From NCBI RefSeq assembly GCF_009870125.1, contig NC_046683.1:51661869-51725868 (forward strand): a DNA stretch of 64,000 nt, read 5' to 3'. The position numbers and the translations under genes were made by a program. Below, one piece after another: positions 15,901 to 26,304 of the stretch. This DNA comes from Drosophila pseudoobscura (lineage: Eukaryota; Arthropoda; Insecta; Diptera; Drosophilidae). How positions within the stretch are numbered: position 1 is the stretch's first letter; each line of letters begins with the position of its first letter. Below the pieces are notes generated by a model. The model was not told where the DNA came from, searched no databases, and worked only from the letters and a program-made list of their open reading frames with translations.

Positions 15901-18768
15901 AGAAAAGTCGCAGACAAACACATGCAAAATTAAATTTAATCTATAGATTGGTCAAATTTGTTTGGGGATTACCGAAACCAATCCAATATCTACAGAAAAG
16001 ACAGTATCTAAGCACTTGAATTTGTATTTTGTTTGAACATTACACTATACATACAAGTATGTACCTGCAAAAACATTAATTCCATTTCCCACTCGAGTCC
16101 CTTAGGATAATGAGAACTTTATTGCCTTACTTTCTGTACAAACAAATAGCCAGCGTAATCGCAATCTCCATTGTCCAGTCGGCAATTTGACAAGTCGGAC
16201 ATATCCAGAGCTCCAGAGCAGTGCCTGCCAGCAACAATACCAACAAGGGGACACGGTAATGGCTTGGGCCTATCTACGGGCCAATCTGCAAACGCCTCAT
16301 CGCACTCAACTTTCCCTCCCCTGTGGAGTGCCGCCCAGCACTCGCACGGACACACTCAGACACACACATACTCGAAGTACACTTTGGTGACACAATTTAC
16401 ACTACATTGACAGGCGCAAACAAGATGGAGGAAAGACGTGGTGGGCTGGAGAAAATGTAACGCACTCAATTACTTTTTTATTGTCTTACACACGACCTCG
16501 CAAAATTTTGGGCAACATTATCCAGGGGTGGGGGCTAGAAGAGCTGGACAACTTGAGAGCTGGAGCTACTTCTGATGCCAATCAATCTGTGAAATGCTTT
16601 CAGCCAAAAGTTTAGCGAGGCACAGAATACGCTTTAATGGAATTCTCGCTTCTTATTTGGTCCTTACAATTCGGTAAATTTCATTACATCAACGGCAGAA
16701 AGCAACCAACAGCAACAGCAACGAAAAGGAAAAACTTTTCCACAAATGTACGCACACATACTGTCCTCTCCCCTCCCCTCACTTCCCCGCCGCTCCGATC
16801 CCAAAAAAAGAAAAAGAAAAACAGCTAACTTTTCACCAACGCACATAATTCAAGTTAAAGTTGAAAACGAGGGACCACATGGCGAATGAGTATTATCCAC
16901 GTTATTTGACTATTTGCTGCTAATGCATGTCATAGGAAAAGGACAGACAAGGACTGGGGGGGACTAGGCTGAGGCTGATGCTGAATCTGAGGCTGGGGGA
17001 TGGGGAATGGGGGGGCTGGGAGCTGGGGATAGGATATGGAAAAGGATATGTTGCCGCAGCTGCAGGTGAAGTGAAAGTTGACAACGCGGCGTCAGCAGAA
17101 AATTTCACTTTGCCCTCACGTAACCAACACGCGACGCCCACTATGGTGCTGCTGGTGCTGCTGATGCTGCTGTTGTTGCCACTAAAAGCAAATGCCAGGC
17201 AAAAAAACACACCAGCGCAGTCAGGCAGACACACACACACCAGCATAATAAATAAAATATTGAGCTACATAAATTTAAATTTTTCGCGCTGCACTCTCCT
17301 CGATTTTCTTTCCATCCCCAGTGAAAAGTTAGTCAGCAGAATCACGACCAGACGCAACGTAAAGAGCAATGGTTGGTGGTTGGGCATTCCCTGGAATGCA
17401 GTTGGTCGGACGGGCAACAGCTGGTCACTTTGGCAGCTCTGACATGTTTCCTTAGACAATTTCCAGCTCGAAAGTTTTGCCGGCAAATAGTTGCGGAAAA
17501 ATTATCGGACAATTGAGAGAAGCGCTCACACACACGCAAACCAGTGGGGGGGGGCGCGGGTTTGTGGAAAATTAATTAGAGCTGCTGCCCCACGACTTCT
17601 GGCCAGCTGGCGGAGCAGGTGGTCGGGCCGCTAATTGCGAAATTAATGATCAGACTGCGTGAACTCAAACAATGGCAATGGCTACAGGGCCAAGCCAGAA
17701 GCAGAAGCAGCAGCAGCAGCAATCGGTTCTCTGAATCAGGCAGGGACCATCCAGAATTGGCAGCAACAATGGGAACAGTTGAAAAGTTTTAGTTGAGACC
17801 GGAAAAGTTGTAAATGGCAATTAGCCGGCGAGAAAGTTGATATGTCTTGGCATACTCGAGCTCGAGCACACGTACTGGCCAGGCCAAGTGGGAAACTGCT
17901 CTTTAATATTTATGGAAAGCGAGCGAGCGAGTGGGGAGAGCCAGGACTCCGACTTGGGGGTCCACTTCCTCGCTAATCTTCGCCAAGGCCTGCCTGGCCT
18001 GGTCTGGCCTGGCCTTAATTAACGGAAATTCAATGGCTGGCAAATAAGAAATTTGTTAACATTAAAATTACAACAATGGCCAGATGTCAGAGCCAAGAAA
18101 GGCCAAGTCCCAGCTCCAGCTCCAGTCCAAGTCAAAGTAATTGTGAGTGCTCCTGTGTCCCAGGTCCCACCACCAGCACCAGTACCAGGACCAAGACCAA
18201 GACCAAGACCAGGCTAAATCCTTAGAACAAAACGTTGCCAGTACACAAACAAACACATACATACATACACATACATTTGCACAGAAAGTGATTACAAATG
18301 AGGAGCGGCGCGGAATGGTGCCAGGGAATGGTATTGGTATGGAATGCAACAGCAGGAGAACAACAACGGGAGCTGCGACAGGACGGAGCGGGACGGAGCA
18401 GGACAGGACAGGACAGGACAGGAGAAGCGCGTAAAAGGAAGTGCGCCCTATGCCATGGGCACTAATTACGCCCGGCGAACAAATGGCAGCGGGAATGCGA
18501 ATGGGAATGGCAACTGTGGCGACAACGGAAGCTGGAGCTGGCTCTGGCTCTGGCTCTAGCTCTGGCGCAGTCTTGACTTGGTTAACAAAGCGCACGCAAC
18601 AATAATGGCAAAGAAATGGCAGAAGCTGCTGGAGCAACAGCTACAGCGACAGCCATAGCCACAGCCACGGAACCAGCTCCACGACCAGCAACCAGGAAAA
18701 AGATCTCGAATCAAGCTTTAAAAATAATACGAAATATATACAAAACATGATTTAAGAATTTACCATAC

Positions 18769-18838
18769 CTCGGCTGCTGGTGCTGTTGCTGCCGCTGGCC
18801 TCCACCGACGTTCTTTGCCAATTTCTGCGCTGCTCCAT
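18769..18838 (-). CDS. Candidate first coding exon of an unidentified minus-strand gene
   Basis: On the minus strand an ATG at 18838 opens a frame of 23 codons beginning MEQRRNWQRTSVEASG. It ends at a reasonable donor (CGAG followed by GTATGG) at 18768/18769, in phase 1. Composition (charged start, then Ser/Asn-rich) fits a real N-terminus better than the repeats around it. No downstream exon was found in the window, so the rest would lie beyond position 1 or was missed. I do not recognise the protein. A chance open frame is a serious alternative. Confidence 0.3.
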
Positions 18839-21345
18839 AAGCCGGAAACCATAAAAAAGCAATTCGTTATTAAAACTGTATAACAGAGAGGCGAAATATC
18901 CAATGCGAGCAAAAAGCGACGTCCCAGGCCCACGAATCACGAATCAGGAATGCACTTGTCGAGATCCCCTGCCATATACTTTACATATAGTACACATGTA
19001 TCTCTTGCTTGATCCGCTCTGCAATTTCAATTGCATGAGCTTAACCTCTCTCTGTGCCCTGCATTTACGACATTTTGCTCTCTTCCAATTTAGCCTCTCA
19101 CTGGGCTTTTTCTGTCTTCTTATCTTCCTCACGATCGAGAGAGAACCAAGATCAAAGCTTTGCTCTGTTTTCTGTTCTTTGCTACATACTGCTTATTTCG
19201 TTCTCTCCAATCGCTCTGGTTAAAGCTCCGTAAAAGCTTCTCTCTAATAAGCTTGGTCTGGTCAAAGTCAATCGGCGACTGGATGTTCTGATTTGAAGAA
19301 ATTTTAAGTAAACAACTTAAAATTCACATTCGAGTACAAGTATACGAGAAGCAGCAAACTTAGCAGGGGTTTCCATATTCTGCTATAGCCGACATCACAA
19401 CCAATTTGTGCTACGCTATCCACTGCGGAGAAGAAGGAAAACGCTAGGAAAATATAAAGCGGCAAGAGGAGCTGTACAATGCATATTGATAATGCACATA
19501 ACAGCCATAAGTAACTGGCATCCTGGCAGACAAACGTGACCCAAGCAGCAGCACAAGAAAATGAAGCAACCAAACAACACATGCGAGTGGGAAAGAGACG
19601 GACGGACGCAGCGAGGGAGAGAAGGAGACACAGATAGAGTGGGACAGCAACACCGATGCCGAGCGAAGCAAATGACATGCAAATAAATGAGAACAAAGGG
19701 ATAAACGAATGGCTGGGCCAGTCGAAGTTGGCATTGCATTTGCCATCGCCATCGCCATCGTCCGTCGCATTTCATGGCATGGAATGGCAAACGAGCCGCA
19801 TAATTTTTGCCGACTGCACTTTGCGGCCAAGGCGCCGGATACAGCCGCCCTGCTGAGTGCGGGCCCGCGCCCTTGCCTTTCCCCTTCCCCGGCTGACGTT
19901 GCTGGAGCTGCAGCTGGAGCTGGAGCTGGTGCTGGTACTCTTGCTTTAATGAAGTATAACGCGACCAAATGAATGGCGTATTAAGAGAACGTCGCCATGC
20001 CTTGGCAGGGGATTGAAATGTGAGGATAAATCAAGGTGAGGCTGCTGCTGCGGTAATTTGTAAGTCGCATGGGGACCACCACGATAAGTAGCAGACAATA
20101 TTTCTCCATTCACGATACTGCCGATCCGCCGCGACCCGTGTGGGCCCCAGACAATAAGCATAAATAACATAAACATGGAATATGGAATATGAAAGATGGA
20201 ATGTGGAATGACAGATGTAATAGACAGTGAGTGGACTGTATGACAGGAGGACTTCTGTCTCCCTGGACTCTCTCTCTCTCACGCTGCCAATCTCGCAGTT
20301 CCTCTTCTCTTCCTCTCCCCAGTTCCTCGTCCTCGTTCTCGTTCTCGGCCTCTGCTGATTAATGCTTGTTTGTTTGCATGGCCGTGTATCACTAATGGAA
20401 TTCACATGTTGGGACATGACTGATTATGTACACATTAGTCGACTGATTTGCAATTCCAAGTGTGCCCGTATCCCGTATCCCGTGTCCATCTATGACTGTG
20501 TGTGTGCGGGTGTGTGTGTCAGTCATGATGTCCTGCCGGGGCGCAACTTTTCCACTATAGCCTAGAAAACTATGTTGCAAGTCGTATTATGTATCTGCGG
20601 GCCTCCATTGGCAAATGTCAGATGGTCTCTGTGTGTATTTGGCACGTGTCCTGTCGCCACTGTTCAGCAACTGTGCCTATGTGCCTACTGTAAAAGGTCC
20701 TGCCATGACTAAGCACATTATAGAGGCTGTTACCACCGAGTCGTCGCGCTAATTGGCAGCCGCTTTTGTGTTGCGCTGCCTGCCGTCTGCTAAAGCAATT
20801 TTGCGTGCTCGATAATTTGCTTAAGGCGATACAGATACTTGTACAAAAGCAGGTGGCACTTGGCAGTTGGCAGTTGGCTCCCGCACAGGAGCTGTGTGTG
20901 TGCATGCGGCACGGCCGTGGGGCTCGAAGAGTGCTCGTGGCAAGTGCAGCAGCTCCTTTTTAAATTGCTTAATAAACATGCACAAAAGGAAAATGCACTA
21001 ACTGCGGGGTTTATTTAGCAAATTGACTGTTGCCTGATAGAGCTCTCCTGCATGCCACTTCCGTGCGCACAAAACAATGAGAGTCGGTGCAGGCGACAAA
21101 TGCCAGCCAATAGTCAGAATTGCAGAGTATTCAAAACCCATTAAAAGTTAAAACAAAAATACACCTCCTAAAAATACATGTAATATCTTTGATTGAATTT
21201 GTATGGTCTTTAAATGGTATTTACCAAATCGTACAGAAATAGTTGCCTTGTGTTTTGATGTTGTTCATTGACTGTCGGGCTGTCTTCAAAAATTTACAGT
21301 GTATCTGTACTTACATTACCTAAATTTTTATTTCATTTCACCAGC
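18839..21345. other. Non-coding stretch upstream of the dipeptidase-like gene
   Basis: I see no gene here. The sequence holds CT/GA runs (about 20260-20345) and CA/TG runs (about 20500-20520). Just before the ATG at 21346 there is a pyrimidine-rich tract ending CAG that resembles a splice acceptor. An upstream non-coding exon is therefore possible. Confidence 0.5.
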
Positions 21346-23187
21346 ATGATAGATCCTAAGACTCATGTACGGCTACCACGTAGATCAAAAAGGTCATCGA
21401 GTCGAGTCTACCCTGGCTCTGATGAGGAGTTGAAAGTCTCCCACCCAGAGGCATGTCGATGCGAACACTGTCTGATTAAGAATCGTCCCAAATGGACCGA
21501 CGAAGACAATTTGCGAGCCTCAGCGATGCATCGACAGGTGGACGCTGCCATCGAGAAAAATTTCGATGAAGCCTTAGCCGACCTAGAGGATTTTGTACGT
21601 CTGAAATCAGTCTCTGCGGATGTGGAGTGTATTACCGAAAGTCTGAAGGCCATGTGCATGTATCGGGACCGTCTGGAGAGGATGAGATTCACTATCTATG
21701 AGTACAACATCAACATTCCCCGTGCTATTTGTGACACCTCACCTCATCCAAAAGTCATTTTCGCCCACTACTTTTCTTCACCCACGAAGAACACAGTTCT
21801 GGTCTACGCGTACCTAGACGTTGCTCCGGCGAAGTTTGAGGATGGCTGGCTCTCCGAGCCCTTTGAGTTTTACATGAACGACGACATGCTGTACGGGCGC
21901 GGAGTCTCCACCGGAAAGGGCATGGCAGTGTGCTGGCTACAGGCCATCGAGACCTGGTTGGAACAGCACGGCGATCTTCCGATAAATATCAAATTCATTG
22001 TGGAGATCATGCACGCAGTGGGCAGTGTCGGGCTCCAGCATTATATAGAAGTGAAGAGAGAGTTCTTTCAGGACGTTGATTGTATTGTGTTCGGTAACAA
22101 CTCCTGGATAAACGACGAGAGGCCACTGATGAGCTGCAGCCTGACCGGCTGGGCTCACTTCGGCCTGGAGATGCGTGGCGGAGCGAAAAGCATTGAAGGG
22201 GCATCGGGAGGGCTCGTATATGAGCCAATGACGGATGTGTGCACTCTGATGAACAGCCTTGTCGACAATCTGCATGTGATTCAGATACCCGCGATCCAAA
22301 ACATGGTGAGACCCACTGCCGTAACGGAGTGGACCCTTCTCGAGTCGGCGATTTTCAGTGAATATGCCTACAAAGACCAGTTCGGCATCAGGCGCCTCAG
22401 ATATGAACTGACGAAGGCAGAGCTGCTGCATAATCGCTGGTGCCAGGGCACCATGACTATGCACGGAATCGAGGGCTCTTTCAGCCGGAAGGGTTCATGT
22501 ACGGCGCTGCCAATGTCTGTGATGGGCAAGTTTTCCATTAAACTTCTTCCCGATCAAATGGTAAGCCTTGTCCAGACCCACGTCGAAGAGTTTCTGCATA
22601 CGCAGTACGAAGATCTAAAGATTCGGACCACCCTTAAGATCCATCTGTTGGATGCGTGTGATCCTTATTCGTGGGGCATCGATGCCAGATACAGTAAGGC
22701 CCTCGTTCGATCCATCAGCCGTGTCTACCAAGTGGAGCCAGATCTATCGATGAACATTGTGACCTGCCTTCCGATCGCCAGCACTTTCCATAAGATTACC
22801 GGCAAGCCCATCATCCTGATACCCTATGCCCAGCGCATGGACTACTCTCACGTGGTCAACGAGTCCATCCCCAAACAGTGTTTCCTTCGCAATATCAAAG
22901 TTTGCACGGGACTGATACTTGAGATGTCGCTGCTGCCAGCACGGTGCAAGTGCGATGTCATTTTCGAGTACTGCAATCGGAGAGGCATAGCGGAGATGCT
23001 AAAGCCGCCCGTGCAATCTTCGCAGAAACACAGTGTATTTTCCCATATGAGAAGGACCAAATCCATGAAACCTCTGAACAAGCATCCAGAGGAGCACGAA
23101 ACAAATAAACGGAAAAGGTTGAAGGATTGGCTGTGTGCCCCCTTTAGGCGCCATAGGAACAATCACTACATTTTCTCCCCAAAGTAA
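21346..23187 (+). CDS. CNDP-type M20 dipeptidase homologue, probable pseudoenzyme
   Basis: An uninterrupted 613-residue frame from the ATG at 21346. The frame extends upstream but only through a TTG, so this ATG is the likely start. It follows the cytosolic non-specific dipeptidase (CNDP) fold: the Y-x-L-D-V-x-P-A block near residue 155, L-Y-G-R-G at 182-186, the lid domain, and T-G-K-P near residue 486. Compared with remembered active CNDP sequences, most metal or catalytic positions are changed. The His of GHLDV is Tyr156 (Asp158 remains), the Asp of TDDKG is Thr189, the Glu pair is His223-Ala224, the Asp of SDNYW is Asn251, and the REGGS substrate loop is lost. Only the late His (502) persists. 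An N-terminal Cys cluster (CRCEHC, about residue 38) and a basic tail of about 40 residues are extra. The single exon suggests a retrocopy. Intact length implies a selected non-catalytic role. A poly(A) signal (AATAAA) follows near 23234. Confidence 0.85.
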   Translation: MIDPKTHVRLPRRSKRSSSRVYPGSDEELKVSHPEACRCEHCLIKNRPKWTDEDNLRASAMHRQVDAAIEKNFDEALADLEDFVRLKSVSADVECITESLKAMCMYRDRLERMRFTIYEYNINIPRAICDTSPHPKVIFAHYFSSPTKNTVLVYAYLDVAPAKFEDGWLSEPFEFYMNDDMLYGRGVSTGKGMAVCWLQAIETWLEQHGDLPINIKFIVEIMHAVGSVGLQHYIEVKREFFQDVDCIVFGNNSWINDERPLMSCSLTGWAHFGLEMRGGAKSIEGASGGLVYEPMTDVCTLMNSLVDNLHVIQIPAIQNMVRPTAVTEWTLLESAIFSEYAYKDQFGIRRLRYELTKAELLHNRWCQGTMTMHGIEGSFSRKGSCTALPMSVMGKFSIKLLPDQMVSLVQTHVEEFLHTQYEDLKIRTTLKIHLLDACDPYSWGIDARYSKALVRSISRVYQVEPDLSMNIVTCLPIASTFHKITGKPIILIPYAQRMDYSHVVNESIPKQCFLRNIKVCTGLILEMSLLPARCKCDVIFEYCNRRGIAEMLKPPVQSSQKHSVFSHMRRTKSMKPLNKHPEEHETNKRKRLKDWLCAPFRRHRNNHYIFSPK

Positions 23188-24899
23188 TCGTATCCACGGA
23201 AATTCTTGTGAAAATTCATACATTCTACTTTTAAATAAAAGCATACATATGTGCATATTGAAACTATCTGAGCTACATGTACCTATCGCTTTCGATTACT
23301 ATCCCCGGTTTCCATAGTGGCAAGTATTTGGAGGGAAAACTGACGTAAGAGAGATTGAAATTACTGATTTTTATACCCGATACTAAAAAGGAGTATTGGG
23401 GTATATTAGATTTGTGGTGAAAATGGATGTGTGTAACGTCCAGAAGGAATCGTTTCCGACCCCATAAAGTATATACATATATTCTTGATCAGCATCAATA
23501 GCCGAGTCTGTCCGTCCCTCTCTCTCTCTCTCTCCCTCTCCCTCTCTCTCTCCCTCTCTCGCACGCAATCTTTGTCGTGTCGTTCAATGTCAGAGCCGTC
23601 TGCCGGAGGAGAGCCATACTGACTAAGTATCGGGTGTAAGTGTAGAGTTGCGGTCTCTGCAGCAACTCACAACGTTCGCCCTCGTTTGCGTATACACATT
23701 ACACTGTACTATACAGTATACTCGTTAAGATTGAAGATTTTTGTTGTCGCCTGGCTCAGATCCAGATTTTGGTGCGACTAGAAATGCGACTGCATATGCA
23801 AAACTATACAAAGCGTGACTGAAGCTTCCTGTAGCGTCGCTTCCGGTTTAATTGAGCATGTAACGAGCTTTTGGCTTAAACCTGCACACACATACACACA
23901 CTTGCATTGGCAGTGCCAAAGATATGTACACACATAACGGGAGAACAGGAGACAGAACACCGAAACTGTGGCAAGGTGACAAGGTGGCATCCCCACAATA
24001 ATCTACATTTTCCGAAAACATCGCTCTGCGAGTCTGTGGTATGCGTGTGTGTGCGCATTTGGGGGGGGTGAGGAGTTATAGTGTATGTTTTGTCTATGTT
24101 TATGTTTGCTGCCACAAGTATCTCCATGCCCCTGAAGGCCTGGACACGCACGCAGTTTGTGTTTGGGCAGGGCCAACATTCGGTGGCTGTGGGAGGCGCT
24201 GCTGATGCAACTGCCCCCGGGCAAAGTCAGCTAATTGCCATACAACCCACTCCCCCCTCCCAAAGTCTAATCCGACAAACCAAAAAAAAAAAGAAAAGAG
24301 AGAACGGAATTTGTTTAGAAATGGCAACCGTGTTCTCCGTTCCGTTTTCTCCTCCGCAAAGCGGAAATCAATCAATTTCCTGCGTAGACTCTGCCTCTCT
24401 CTCCTTTGGTTCGATTTTTTGCTCTCATCGAGCACCTTTTGTCCACAACTGAAAAGGAATTGTATTGAATAGTTGAGCAGGTGAATGCGGACATTGATTA
24501 TGCTGGGAGAAGTGGAATGGGTGGGTGGGTGGCCTGTTGAATATTGTTATAAAATTTAATTAAAATTGTTTAGCGCATTGCGAGGAATGTAGAATGCGGT
24601 AGCGGCTTTTAGAAGCATTCGTTTTTCAAATATTCATTTTAGAGAAGCCATAATATTTATGGCACAAAAGCCAGACAGTCTTTACTCACGTCCAACTGCA
24701 ATATGCGCAATATGATTTATTTTCTGTTCTTTAGGAAAACCATGTACCCCAATCAAGCTCTGCCTCGTAAAATATGGGAATGATTTTCAAGCGGAAAAAT
24801 AATTAGAAACCGGCAGGTGCTCGTTCTTAGTCATAATTATTAAAAACAACTGAAAATACAAGTATTTATGTACGGTTTGCTTGGATCGCCGTAGCTTTA
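23188..24899. other. Intergenic stretch with an obscura-type repeat
   Basis: No coding exon is visible. It holds the dispersed repeat at 23372-23570, a G run near 24060, an A run near 24282 and AT-rich DNA. The 3' end adjoins the minus-strand glycine-rich gene and probably carries its 3' UTR. Confidence 0.55.
23372..23570 (+). repeat. Dispersed repeat copy (TATACCCGATACT type) plus CT run
   Basis: It begins TATACCCGATACT and contains the blocks TTTCCGACCCCATAAAG and CATCAATAGCCGAGTC, also found in order at 38174-38330. It runs into a (CT)n tract. I associate this sequence with the abundant obscura-group short repeats (ISY/DINE-1-like Helitron relatives). The family name is recollection and untested. 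Confidence 0.6.
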
Positions 24900-25325
24900 T
24901 TACTGATCAACGCCCCGAGGGGCTCCTGGACTGCCGGGCAGTCCTGGGGATCCATTGCCACCCCCACCTCCACCTCCTCCTCCTCCTCCGCCCTTTCCGC
25001 CATGTCCACCATTTTTACCGCCTCCATGACCTCCTTGTCCGCCATATTTGCTCCCTCCAAGGGCACCACAGCAAGGACAACGGGATTGAACAGATGCACC
25101 TGGCCTTCCATTTCTTCCAGTTACAGTTATAGATCCAGGCTGCCTGTCAGATCCTTGTGATCCACTAAAGACGCTTATGGGTGGGCCTTCAACATCACGT
25201 CGTTGCGCTAGGCCTAAAGAACACACAGCTTGGGCTTGAAGTTGAAGAACAAAGCGGTCACCTACCTTACCTCCATCCAGCCAGACCAGAAAACAAACGA
25301 AAGCGAAGACGTAAAGAGTCCCCAT
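24900..25325 (-). CDS. Secreted glycine-rich protein with 57-nt intron
   Basis: Exons on the minus strand are 25325-25271 and 25213-24900. The intron is 57 nt with a GTAAGG donor and a pyrimidine tract ending TTTAG. The spliced product is 122 residues. The first 18 residues (MGTLYVFAFVCFLVWLDG) are a clear signal peptide. Then come a short ordered-looking part, a CPCC motif, GG/GH/GK repeats, a run of 12 glycines, and a collagen-like GSPGLPGSPGAP tail ending in VDQ. The family is not recognised; an extracellular or cuticle-type structural or immune-type secreted protein is possible. The intron is a multiple of three and open, so retention would give a 141-residue form. It starts about 100 bp beyond the end of the UNC93-like frame on the same strand. 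Confidence 0.7.
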   Translation of the reverse strand: MGTLYVFAFVCFLVWLDGGKVGDRFVLQLQAQAVCSLGLAQRRDVEGPPISVFSGSQGSDRQPGSITVTGRNGRPGASVQSRCPCCGALGGSKYGGQGGHGGGKNGGHGGKGGGGGGGGGGGGNGSPGLPGSPGAPRGVDQ

Positions 25326-25420
25326 CTCGGCAGCACACTAATCCGTCAGCGGCGTTGCAATCCGATTATATCGTGGAGAATGAACTTCACTGCACTGCGC
25401 TTCGCTTGGAGTCTCTCTTG

Positions 25421-26304
25421 TCACAATTGAGCGGCCCCCCCACAGCCGAAACCCACCACACCTGGGAAAACACTCACCTTATTCTGATAGAGCACCTCAA
25501 CGGCCAAAAATCCGATCAGGCCCAGTGTGAGTATAAGCAGCATGATGTAGAGTTTCGACTGGATGCACAGCAGGCTGGAGTAGATGAAGCCGAGCACAAA
25601 TCCGACCGACTCGAACAGGCGATAGTTGGAGAAGGCGGCCTCCTTGTGCCGTCGAAAGAGGAGTCCGTAGAAGGCCTGGATCTGGGTGACCCAAGCAGCG
25701 TCACTGATGCCCCAGACTCCGGCTAGAGCATAGAAGACAACGGGATGGTCCGGCACTGGCCGATAATGGAGCTTGAATCCCATTATGATGACGTTCAAGG
25801 ATGCACCTATAAATATAATCATTGAACGGCCGATGTACTTCATCGCTATGCCAAAAAAGGCGCATGCTAAGGAGTCCATAACCCCCCAAGTGATCATCAC
25901 ATAGCCGATCATGTTGACGCCGAGGGCACAGGCCACAAATCCCTGCGTGTACTCCGCCGCTATCCAGGCCTGCTCCAGCCCGATGAAAACGGTCAGAGGG
26001 ATGAGCATCTGCTGATTGGTCCGCTTCATCTGGCGAAATGTGGCCAACATATTTCTCAGGACAGTGCTATTCTTGGAATGAGAACCCTTGCGGCCCTCGC
26101 CATAGCGAGTGAGCGGATCCAAGAAGAAAACTACCAGGACGACTGCGATCACAAGACACGGTACATAGATCATGATCAGCATGAAGACGTCCTTCGCCAA
26201 GGGCTGTGGGATATCCTTGGCATGAGAGCTGCAGTAATTGTGACCGCAGCAGGTGTAGTCAGTGTTGGTATCGTTTCCCGGCTCCTCCTCGGGCGCCTGC
26301 AGTG
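25421..26304 (-). CDS. UNC93-like transporter, C-terminal half only
   Basis: The frame reads an extracellular Cys-containing loop (CCGHNYCSSH), then about six membrane helices with blocks typical of UNC93A/CG4928-like major-facilitator proteins: FFLDPLTRYGEG, IPLTVFIGLEQAW, GYVMITWGV, YIGR, GLLFRRHKEAAFSNYRLFES and AVEVLY. This is the second half of a protein that is normally 11-12 helices. An acceptor (CCACAG) at 26305 marks the likely exon start. At the other end an AAG/GTGAGT donor at 25478/25477 suggests one more small exon; without splicing the frame stops at 25421. I found no exon for helices 1-6 up to 27.7 kb. Either exons lie far upstream, or this is a truncated gene or assembly break. 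The orthologue is uncertain. Confidence 0.7.

Larger units (their letters stand above)
1..18768. other. Long non-coding stretch (intergenic or intron)
   Basis: No open frame here has a convincing start, splice pattern, codon usage or recognisable domain. The stretch is rich in fly-type simple repeats: CA runs near 1200 and 10250, a GAAT/GAGT run near 8870-8905, GAGTT-to-TCGTT pentamers near 9900-9945, CAG/CAA runs, and GGAGCTGG-type runs near 11010-11045. If the candidate minus-strand first exon at 18769-18838 is real, much of this could be its first intron. I cannot exclude short regulatory elements or small RNAs. Confidence 0.6.

Noticed and set aside
21268-21345. Upstream extension of the dipeptidase-like frame
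   Set aside because: It begins with TTG, not ATG, and includes a pyrimidine tract ending CAG. The ATG at 21346 is the better start.
25181-25726. 181-codon plus-strand frame opposite the glycine-rich and UNC93-like genes
   Set aside because: It is the antisense shadow of two better-supported minus-strand frames.
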